The notes beneath the pieces were generated by a model. It was not told where the DNA came from. It made no database searches and saw only the letters and a list, made by a program, of their open reading frames with translations. This document shows positions 1 through 4,642 of a stretch of 5,261 bases of DNA, piece by piece (the stretch's first letter is position 1; the number at the start of each line of letters is the position of its first letter). A program made the translations under genes and the position numbers. Location: positions 1 to 5,261 of the forward strand of contig CATPCA010000268.1 of the NCBI GenBank assembly GCA_955652545.1, given 5' to 3'. Source of the DNA: Candidatus Dormiibacterota bacterium. Lineage in GTDB: Bacteria > Chloroflexota > Dormibacteria > UBA8260.

Positions 1-573
1 GGCGCTCGGCCATATGCCGCACGCCGAGACCAGGCGCCGGCCGCGAAGGCGGCGATCGCTCGCGAGACCTGCCGTCTCCTGCGTCCGGGCCAGGTGATCA
101 TCCTCGACGCGGGAACGACGACGCTCGAGGTGGCTCGCCACCTGCCGCACGACCTCCGCGCCACCATCATCACCAACAGCCCGCCCATCGCGGTCGCCCT
201 GGCGGAGCACCCCACTGTCGAGGTCACCATGCTCGGTGGACGGCTGGAGAAGGACGCACGCGCCACAGTCGGGGCGGCGACCATCGAGGCACTCCAGGCC
301 ATTCGTGCCGACGTTCTCGTGCTCGGCGTCTGCAGCCTGCATCCGGACATCGGCATCACGGTGGGCGACCTCGAGGAGTCCTACGTCAAGCGAGCGATGA
401 TCGCCAACGCTGCCGACGTCGTCGCGGTGTCGTCGACGGACAAGCTGGGCTCAGCCAGTCAGTTCGTGGTGGGGCCACTCGAGGAGTTGACGCACCTAGT
501 CACGGAGCGCTCCTGCCCGATTGCAGAGCTCGAGCGGTACCGTTCACACGGCGTCGACGTGGTACTGGCCTGA
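1..573 (+). CDS. DeoR-family transcriptional regulator, C-terminal sensor domain (5' end outside window)
   Basis: The frame is open from the first base, giving 190 residues. They correspond to the DeoR sensor (DeoRC) domain, an isomerase-like fold that binds phosphorylated sugars or other metabolites. The N-terminal winged helix-turn-helix should lie upstream of the window. Visible landmarks are the phosphate-loop segment LDAGTTT (residues 35-41 of this fragment), a TNSPPIA segment, LGGRLEKDARATVG, the GVCSLHPDIGITVGD loop, and the late Lys in SSTDKLG, at the place where DeoR proteins usually read DxSKxG. An internal GTG at 94 could be mistaken for a start, but the DeoR-like sequence continues upstream of it (AIARETCRLLRPGQ), so the gene is truncated by the window edge. 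The TGA stop shares one base with the ATG of the MFS gene, so the two are probably co-translated. The regulator likely represses or activates that transporter. The ligand cannot be told from the sequence. Confidence 0.9.
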   Translation, partial: GARPYAARRDQAPAAKAAIARETCRLLRPGQVIILDAGTTTLEVARHLPHDLRATIITNSPPIAVALAEHPTVEVTMLGGRLEKDARATVGAATIEALQAIRADVLVLGVCSLHPDIGITVGDLEESYVKRAMIANAADVVAVSSTDKLGSASQFVVGPLEELTHLVTERSCPIAELERYRSHGVDVVLA

Positions 574-1811
574 TGCGGTCGACGCGCGTCGTCATCACCC
601 TGTTCTTCTTCGCCGACGGCTTGCTGCTGGGATCGTGGGCCTCGCGGATTCCCGCGGTGCAGGCGCAGGCGGGGCTCACCAACACCGCGCTCGGGTTCGC
701 ATTGTTCGCATCGTCGCTCGGCGCGCTCGTCGCCATGCCGATCGCCGGACAGTTGTGTGAACGCATCGGCAGCGCTCGTGTCACCGTCGCGGCGCTGGTG
801 GTCGCATGCGTCTGCCTGGTTGGCGCATCCGCGGCCGGTGGCTTCGCAGCGCTCGCCCTCGGGCTGCTCGGCTTTGGAGCCGGCTTCGGATCGGTCAACG
901 TGGCTGCGAACACACAGGGCATCGCGCTCGAGCGGCTGTACGGGCGCACCATCCTCTCGGCATTCCACGCCGCGTTCAGTGTCGGCGGCATGGCGGGCGC
1001 AGCCGCGGGAGCGCTCGCGGCACGAATCGGCGTCACTCCGAGCGCGCACATTGGCGCGCTGGCGCTGGTGCTCTCAGTGTCAGCGATCGCTCTCCGCCGC
1101 CGTCTTCTCCCCGCCGTGGCGGGTGACAGGGCGCCGCGGCGGGCGATGCGGCGCCCATCTCGTGCGCTTCTCCTGCTCGGGGCGGCCGCGTTCTGCACGT
1201 TGCTCGCCGAGGGCTCCGCAGCCGACTGGAGCGCAACCTACCTCCGGCAGTCCATGGCGGCAACGTCCGCGGTCGCCGGGCTCGGCTATGCGACCTTCTC
1301 GCTCGCCATGGCCTCCAGCCGCATGCTCGGCGATCGCCTCGGTCGTCGATTGGGCCCCGCGATGCTCGCGCGCGTCGGCGGCGTGCTTGCGTCATGCGGT
1401 TTGAGCGCCGCCCTTGTGGCGGGCTCGCCACAGCTTGCACTTGTCGGTTTCGCTGCCATGGGAGCCGGACTTGGCGTGGTCGTGCCCGTGCTGTTCCGGG
1501 CCGCCGGCTCGACCCCAGGTACCTCAGCAAGCGTCGGCGTCGCCACCGTGTCCTCAATCGGCTGGCTGGGGTTTCTGGCCGGGCCGCCCGCGGTCGGATT
1601 GGCGGCTGGTGCCATCGGCCTGCGGGCGGCACTTGGGATCGTAGTTGCGGCGATGGTGTGTCTCGTATTCCTCGCCCAGAGCGCCCGTTTGCGTCCCCCG
1701 GAGGCTTCAGTGGTGAGCGCGTTGCGCCCTCAGGAAAGCGCCCGACGGACGCGGTCGCCCAGCAGCGCCAGCCGTTCAACCGGCTCATTGCTGAACACGA
1801 ACCGGATGTGA
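573..1811 (+). CDS. MFS transporter, YbjJ/fucose-permease-like
   Basis: This is a 412-residue integral membrane protein with about 12 hydrophobic helices: roughly 5-25, 38-60, 68-89, 91-112, 127-150, 158-175, 198-215, 233-250, 263-284, 287-309, 318-345 and 348-369. A basic central loop (residues 175-197) separates the two six-helix halves, as in the major facilitator superfamily. MFS motif-A-like loops sit after helix 2 (GQLCERIG) and helix 8 (GDRLGRRLG). The segment SVNVAANTQGIALERLYGR (107-125) and the AEGSAADWSATYLR segment (212-225) resemble the YbjJ branch of sugar-type permeases, so a small-molecule or sugar exporter/importer is likely. The substrate is unknown. The start ATG overlaps the deoR stop (TGATG) and has no good Shine-Dalgarno of its own, which points to translational coupling. 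After the last helix there is a polar, Ser/Arg-rich tail of about 40 residues. Its last 27 codons run antisense through the end of the aminotransferase gene, so the tail may be a recent extension. Confidence 0.9.
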   Translation: MRSTRVVITLFFFADGLLLGSWASRIPAVQAQAGLTNTALGFALFASSLGALVAMPIAGQLCERIGSARVTVAALVVACVCLVGASAAGGFAALALGLLGFGAGFGSVNVAANTQGIALERLYGRTILSAFHAAFSVGGMAGAAAGALAARIGVTPSAHIGALALVLSVSAIALRRRLLPAVAGDRAPRRAMRRPSRALLLLGAAAFCTLLAEGSAADWSATYLRQSMAATSAVAGLGYATFSLAMASSRMLGDRLGRRLGPAMLARVGGVLASCGLSAALVAGSPQLALVGFAAMGAGLGVVVPVLFRAAGSTPGTSASVGVATVSSIGWLGFLAGPPAVGLAAGAIGLRAALGIVVAAMVCLVFLAQSARLRPPEASVVSALRPQESARRTRSPSSASRSTGSLLNTNRM

Positions 1812-2878
1812 CGATCGGCGACTGCCCCGCCCCAGCCGCGCATCGGCGTGGCCGCGACCTTCTGCTTCAGCAACCGCTCAGAGACATCGAGGCCGTCGAG
1901 CCCCAGCGACGCGACGTCGAGGAGGAGTGACCAGCCTCCTGCGGGGCGCGTGACGGGGAGACCCTCGAGCTGGCGGAGCGTTTCGTCGCGCCGTCGCTGC
2001 AGTTCTGCGTTGGTGGCGGCCAGGTCGTCGTTGGCAATGCCCAGCGCGACACGCGTCCCGATCTGGGCGAACCCACTCGGCACCAGGCCGTTGTAGATGT
2101 GCACACGCGAGACGTCGTTCACCAGATCGCCGGGCGCAACGACCCAGCCAACACGCCAAGCGATCATGCGTTGCTCGAACGTTGGCGCGCCCACTGTGAC
2201 GGTCAGATCGCGCATGCCGGGGAGGGCGGCAGGAAGACGGACCGGGCGGCCGTCGAACAACACCCCCTCGAATCCGGCCCAATACAGCAGCCACAGGTGG
2301 CGTTCGCGGCAGATCGATGCGATGGCTTGCGACTCCTCGTTGCTTGCCACCCATCCCGACGGAAACGACGCGTTGTTGATGAAAACCACGCGCGTGCGGT
2401 CGGATACCGCCGCACCCAGAGCATCGACATCGAGCCGCCACTCTCCATCGATCACAAGAAGCGGCACGAGGCGGGGTATGCCCCCGACCAGGCGCACTCG
2501 GTTGAGCATTCCCGCGTACGTGGGATCGGTGAGGATGACCTGGTCGCCAGGATCGGTCAGGCAGAAGAGCGCATCGAGCATCGCGTCGCCCTCGCCGCAG
2601 GTGATCACGATCTCCTTTGGTCCATCGTAGCGCGGGCCGCCGCGACGCTCGATCTGCGCCGCCACCGCGTCTTTCAGGTCGTCGCGGCCGGTGAACGGCA
2701 GCCAACTGTTGGCTTCGTCCTCGCCAATCGCCGCCCGAGTAGCGTCCATCGCATCTGCAGGCGGCGGGATGTCAGTGTCGAGGTTCTCCATCCGAAGCAC
2801 GTCCGGGTCGTCGCCGGCGGCGGCAGCGACGCGGTCGATGTTGAATCCCGGGATCTGCTCGAGTCGGCGAACGCTCAC
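1730..2878 (-). CDS. Fold-type-I (class I/II) aminotransferase homologue lacking the PLP lysine; probable pseudoenzyme
   Basis: The 382-residue intact frame has the order of landmarks of an AspC-like aminotransferase: LPFTG near 60, CGEGDAM (94-100), PTY (119-121), NNASFPSG (168-175, replacing NPxNPTG), LLYWAGFEG (197-205), PTFEQRMIAWRVGW (232-245), GWSLLLD (315-321) and HIRFVFS (357-363). The stacking aromatic Tyr121, phosphate-type Arg242 (eight residues after the lysine position, as in AspC) and carboxylate-type Arg359 are kept. By motif alignment the Schiff-base Lys is Phe234, the pyridine-nitrogen Asp is Trp200, the NPTG Asn is Phe172, and Tyr225 and Tyr70 equivalents are Phe203 and Trp59. 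I checked the codons at 172, 200, 203 and 234 against the bases, and the frame around them is good, so these are not frameshift effects. Transaminase activity is therefore doubtful, and a binding or regulatory role is inferred. The start is GTG at 2878, preceded at 6 nt by AGGAGG. It lies downstream of the MarR gene and is probably co-transcribed with it. Confidence 0.88.
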   Translation of the reverse strand: MSVRRLEQIPGFNIDRVAAAAGDDPDVLRMENLDTDIPPPADAMDATRAAIGEDEANSWLPFTGRDDLKDAVAAQIERRGGPRYDGPKEIVITCGEGDAMLDALFCLTDPGDQVILTDPTYAGMLNRVRLVGGIPRLVPLLVIDGEWRLDVDALGAAVSDRTRVVFINNASFPSGWVASNEESQAIASICRERHLWLLYWAGFEGVLFDGRPVRLPAALPGMRDLTVTVGAPTFEQRMIAWRVGWVVAPGDLVNDVSRVHIYNGLVPSGFAQIGTRVALGIANDDLAATNAELQRRRDETLRQLEGLPVTRPAGGWSLLLDVASLGLDGLDVSERLLKQKVAATPMRGWGGAVADRHIRFVFSNEPVERLALLGDRVRRALS

Positions 2879-2884
2879 CGTGGC

Positions 2885-2890
2885 CCTCCT
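2885..2890 (-). promoter_or_regulatory. Ribosome binding site AGGAGG fixing the GTG start of the aminotransferase homologue
   Basis: On the - strand AGGAGG lies 6 nt before the GTG at 2878-2876. This near-perfect anti-16S match supports GTG as the true start and shows that the gene is still equipped for strong translation even though its product appears catalytically altered. Confidence 0.75.
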
Positions 2891-2941
2891 GGTGTTCGAC
2901 TGCGTCTGGCGTCAGTCGGGTCGGTCACTCCAGGTTTCCGA

Positions 2942-3415
2942 TCAACTCTGCTCTGCCGCTACCTCATCCATCGCGTCCACCAGTTGCTTCAGTCCGCTGA
3001 GAAACCTGGCCTTCTCTGTCGTGGACAGCACGTCGAACAGCGCGTCGATCCCCATCAATCGTGGCCCCATGGCGCTTTCGATCGCGGACCGCCCCGCGTC
3101 GGTGACTTCGAGCAGGGTGGCTCGGCGATCGGTCGGGTGAGGGGTTCGACGGACGAGGTGTTCGATCTCGAGGCTGTCCGCGACGGCCGTGAGGTTGCGG
3201 GCGGGCAGGTCGACCTGGTCGGCGATGTCACGCATCCGCTGCGGCCCATTGCAGTGCAAGGTCTCGAGGACCCGGGCGCGGTCGTAGCTGAGCGAACTGC
3301 CAGCCCCGCGCGCGAGCAACCGCTGAAAGGACCTCGTGAACCGGACGGCTTCGGCGACGAGGTCCTGGTTGGGAAGCGTGATCGCCGAACCGGCGGTCGG
3401 GAGGGCCTCGGACAT
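2942..3415 (-). CDS. MarR-family transcriptional regulator
   Basis: The 157-residue protein has MarR architecture. An N-terminal helix (about 16-36) and a C-terminal helical pair (about 107-153) form the dimer interface. Between them is a winged helix-turn-helix: RARVLETLHCNGPQRMRDIADQ (46-67), then the recognition region LPARNLTAVADSLE (70-83). The wing is HPTDRRATLLEVTDAG (93-108), with the conserved Asp-Arg-Arg of the family. The protein should be a DNA-binding dimer, usually a repressor released by small phenolic or other ligands or by oxidation. It has one Cys (Cys55). The start is ATG 3415: an in-frame TAG lies four codons upstream, and AGGA sits 7 nt before the ATG. It is transcribed divergently from the mini-ORF/DoxX genes with GTAAC half-sites between them, and in the same direction as the aminotransferase homologue 63 bp downstream. 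It probably controls itself, that gene and the divergent genes. Confidence 0.9.
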   Translation of the reverse strand: MSEALPTAGSAITLPNQDLVAEAVRFTRSFQRLLARGAGSSLSYDRARVLETLHCNGPQRMRDIADQVDLPARNLTAVADSLEIEHLVRRTPHPTDRRATLLEVTDAGRSAIESAMGPRLMGIDALFDVLSTTEKARFLSGLKQLVDAMDEVAAEQS

Positions 3416-3462
3416 ACCTCCATCCTACAGGAGATTTGATCCAACGGGGGATAGTCGGGCAA

Positions 3463-3482
3463 GTAACTGTTACACTGGTAAC
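3463..3482. promoter_or_regulatory. Probable operator: three GTAAC half-sites in the marR-doxX divergent region
   Basis: The 118-bp gap between the MarR start and the divergent mini-ORF contains GTAAC at 3463-3467, its inverse GTTAC at 3469-3473 and GTAAC again at 3478-3482. The first two form a perfect palindrome with a 1-nt centre (GTAAC-T-GTTAC). The second and third form another with a 4-nt centre (GTTAC-ACTG-GTAAC). The site is clearly richer in A and T than its surroundings. Its place between divergent genes, one of them a MarR regulator, makes it the natural candidate for MarR binding and for overlapping promoters. Regulation by this MarR is inferred, and I could not place confident -10 and -35 boxes. 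Confidence 0.6.
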
Positions 3483-3501
3483 TAAGCGACCAGCTGACAC
3501 G

Positions 3502-3517
3502 GCCGGGCGATCCCGGC
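3502..3517 (+). other. GC-rich hairpin in the 5' leader just before the mini-ORF ribosome binding site
   Basis: GCCGGG (3502-3507) and CCCGGC (3512-3517) form a perfect 6-bp all-GC stem around the 4-nt loop CGAT. It ends 4 nt before the AAGGAG Shine-Dalgarno at 3522-3527. It would form in mRNA reading rightward. No U-run follows, so it is not a classic terminator. It could affect translation or mRNA stability, or be a chance product of high GC. Confidence 0.4.
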
Positions 3518-3533
3518 AGACAAGGAGACCGGC

Positions 3534-3635
3534 ATGAAAGCGATCGCGATCGACGACTTCGCCACCGGCAAGGGCGGCAAGCTCGCCATCGCGGTCGGCC
3601 ATCCTCGAGAGACTGCAACTGCGGGGAGTGTGTGA
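3534..3635 (+). pseudogene. 33-codon remnant of an MDR-type alcohol dehydrogenase/quinone oxidoreductase (N- and C-terminal ends joined)
   Basis: The ORF has a good start: AAGGAG at 3522-3527, 6 nt before ATG 3534. It encodes MKAIAIDDFATGKGGKLAIA and then VGHPRETATAGSV. The opening MKAIAIDDF is the typical first strand of zinc-type medium-chain dehydrogenases and quinone oxidoreductases. The following FATGKGGKLAIAVG resembles the usual C-terminus of the same family (a helix ending in Gly-Lys, then a short terminal strand). The whole GroES-like and Rossmann middle, about 300 residues, is missing. I infer an in-frame internal deletion; the join seems to lie near the DDF codons. The TGA ends one base before the DoxX ATG, so the remnant still works as a coupling leader. 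Alternatively it is a genuine small leader peptide whose likeness to the MDR ends is chance. The product cannot be an enzyme. Confidence 0.6.
3623..3628 (+). promoter_or_regulatory. Ribosome binding site GGGGAG that sets the DoxX start at 3637
   Basis: GGGGAG lies 8 nt before ATG 3637. A longer reading from the in-frame GTG at 3628 would place its start on this site and leave it without one. ATG 3637 is therefore preferred, giving a protein that begins MNVVLWILQ as DoxX-like proteins do. The site lies inside the last codons of the mini-ORF. Confidence 0.65.
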
Positions 3636-3636
3636 G

Positions 3637-4011
3637 ATGAATGTCGTGCTCTGGATCCTGCAGGCGCTGCTCGCCGCGTTCTTCCTCGCCGCGGGCGTCT
3701 TTCACCTTCTGATGCCGATGGCACGACTCAAGGCCAGCGCTCCATGGACCGAGGATGTCAGCGAACCGCTGGTTCGCCTCATCGGACTGCTCGAAATGCT
3801 CGCGGCACTCGGTCTCGTGCTGCCAGGCATCACTCACATCGCCACCGTGTTGACCCCTCTTGCCGCCATCGGCGTCGTGCTCATCTTTCTTGGCGCCATC
3901 GCGCTCCACGTGCGCCGTGGCGAGGCCAAGATGACTGGCATGCACATCGTCGTCATCGCGCTGGCGTTAGTGGTGATCTGGGGACGGCTGGGGCCCTCCT
4001 CGCTCAGCTGA
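3637..4011 (+). CDS. DoxX-like family membrane protein
   Basis: The 124-residue protein has four hydrophobic helices at about 3-26, 44-64, 67-93 and 98-116. This is the small four-helix bundle of the DoxX-like family. Typical features are the N-terminal MNVVLWILQALLAAFF helix with Gly-Val-Phe-His (20-23) near its end, the short loop ending SEPLVRLIGLLEMLAALGL, and a Pro in the next loop (LPGIT). The biochemical role of this family is not settled. Members are often found next to oxidoreductases and MarR, HxlR or TetR regulators and are linked to redox or thiol stress in the membrane. That fits its place behind a dehydrogenase remnant and opposite a MarR gene. The gene follows the mini-ORF stop by one base, so translation is probably coupled. 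All helices look complete, so the gene appears intact although both redox neighbours are decayed. Confidence 0.85.
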   Translation: MNVVLWILQALLAAFFLAAGVFHLLMPMARLKASAPWTEDVSEPLVRLIGLLEMLAALGLVLPGITHIATVLTPLAAIGVVLIFLGAIALHVRRGEAKMTGMHIVVIALALVVIWGRLGPSSLS

Positions 4012-4021
4012 CCTGGTCAGC
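4007..4021 (+). other. 15-bp palindrome over the DoxX stop codon, possible weak terminator
   Basis: GCTGACC-T-GGTCAGC is a perfect inverted repeat and includes the DoxX TGA (4009-4011). As RNA it folds into a 6-bp stem with a 3-nt loop. No T-run follows, so it is at best an RNA-stabilising or weak termination hairpin. As DNA it could be a protein-binding dyad in front of the FAD-oxidoreductase stub. Confidence 0.4.
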
Positions 4022-4089
4022 GGGGACAAGCCAGGGTGTCGCGGTAGAGTCTCAGCTCCGGCGTCGATGTTTTGCCGAATGGAGGACAT

Positions 4090-4296
4090 ATGCCGTCGAG
4101 CCTGGGGGCGTATGACGTCGCCGTCGTCGGCGGCGGAGCCGCCGGAACGGCCGCTGCGGTCGGTGCCGCCCAGGCTGGGGCACGTACTGCGCTGTTCGAG
4201 TCGTTCGGCTGTCTGGGCGGAGCGGCCACGATGAAGAGCGTCACCACGTACTGCGGTCTGTACACCTGGCATGAGCGCGCGGGTGCTAATCGATAG
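4090..4296 (+). pseudogene. N-terminal stub of an FAD-dependent oxidoreductase (truncated)
   Basis: The 68-residue frame starts at ATG 4090, preceded by GGAGG at 4081-4085. A TTG at 4072 would add six residues but would lie ahead of that site. The stub holds a textbook FAD-binding beta-alpha-beta unit: YDVAVVGGGAAGTAAAVGAA (8-27) with GGGAAG at 14-19, and the acidic residue at the end of strand 2 (Glu37). It continues with FGCLGGAAT (39-47) and VTTYCGLYT (51-59), typical of the FAD_oxidored-type family in which the full protein is several hundred residues long. Similarity stops at about residue 59-60. Nine unrelated residues follow before TAG, and the last 11 bases overlap the end of the convergent ABM gene. 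No later part of the enzyme is in the window, so this is a deletion or rearrangement remnant and not a simple frameshift. It is non-functional as an enzyme. Confidence 0.75.
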
Positions 4297-4582
4297 CCGC
4301 CGCCAGGTCCATGGTGTGGGCTGAGAAGTCGTCGACGAGGTCGCGGAGCTTCCCAACACCTGTTTTGAAGGTTTCTGAATTGCGCCACTGCTCTATCTGT
4401 TCCACCGACTCCCACGGGCCGGAGCTGATAAACCGATTTGGCTGATCGCGGTCGCGGAGCAGCGTGGCCACCTCGTTGGGGAAGTCAAGCTTGGTTCGCT
4501 CGGCCATCTCGCTCCACGCACGGACGAAGTCGTCTTCGCGCCCATTCTTCACCGTCCATTCGCCGAGTGTGTACAGGACCAC
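4286..4582 (-). CDS. ABM-fold monooxygenase-like small protein
   Basis: From the GTG at 4582 the gene encodes 98 residues, the usual size of antibiotic-biosynthesis-monooxygenase (ABM) domain proteins. These are dimeric ferredoxin-like alpha/beta barrels that include cofactor-free oxygenases, heme-degrading enzymes and many members of unknown role. Visible pattern: strand 1 VVLYTLGEWTVK (1-12), helix 1 REDDFVRAWSEMAER (15-29), strand 2 EVATLLRDRD (37-46), strand 3 NRFISSGPWES (49-59) with the characteristic Trp57 just before helix 2, then VEQIEQWRNSETFKTGVGKLR. A longer reading from 4624 (TTG) or 4621 (ATG) would add up to 14 residues across the ribosome binding site, so the shorter form is preferred. 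It lies 60 bp behind the TetR gene on the same strand and is probably co-transcribed and autoregulated with it. The substrate cannot be predicted. Confidence 0.82.
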   Translation of the reverse strand: MVLYTLGEWTVKNGREDDFVRAWSEMAERTKLDFPNEVATLLRDRDQPNRFISSGPWESVEQIEQWRNSETFKTGVGKLRDLVDDFSAHTMDLAAAID

Positions 4583-4590
4583 AGTTGTCA

Positions 4591-4595
4591 CCTCC
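4591..4595 (-). promoter_or_regulatory. Ribosome binding site GGAGG that selects the GTG start of the ABM gene
   Basis: On the - strand GGAGG ends 8 nt before GTG 4582-4580. The alternative upstream starts at 4624 and 4621 have no comparable site, and they would add residues before the first beta strand that ABM proteins lack. Confidence 0.7.
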
Positions 4596-4642
4596 AGCTG
4601 TGCCGTCGCCGCTGTCCGCATCAATCATGTGCTAGCAGAACG

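Noticed and set aside
459..1198. Two - strand open frames of about 200-230 codons opposite the MFS gene
   Set aside because: Both give low-complexity Ala/Arg/Ser-rich or Cys/Glu/Arg-rich products and lie opposite a well-supported 12-helix transporter.
1730..2878. Idea that the missing aminotransferase lysine comes from a frameshift or a misread base
   Set aside because: Motifs before and after each changed position stay in the same frame, and the changed codons at 172, 200 and 234 differ from the expected ones by two or three bases.
2099..3439. Long + strand open frame of 446 codons opposite the aminotransferase and MarR genes
   Set aside because: Its product is rich in Arg, His, Gln and Asp with no recognisable fold, and it runs antisense to two genes with clear family motifs and ribosome binding sites. 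It is a high-GC shadow frame.
3540..3554. GCGATCGCGATCG run at the start of the mini-ORF, resembling a HIP1-type repeat
   Set aside because: It occurs as such only here and encodes the expected Ala-Ile-Ala-Ile of a dehydrogenase N-terminus. It is explained by coding and high GC.
3055..3945. A 296-codon - strand frame across MarR, the divergent spacer and doxX
   Set aside because: It crosses an operator-like spacer and two supported genes, and its composition (Ser, Arg, His, Pro) matches no known family. It is a shadow.
4583..4642. Possible terminator or separate promoter between the TetR and ABM genes
   Set aside because: I found no convincing stem with a T-run and no clear -35/-10 pair in the 60 bp, so nothing is annotated there.
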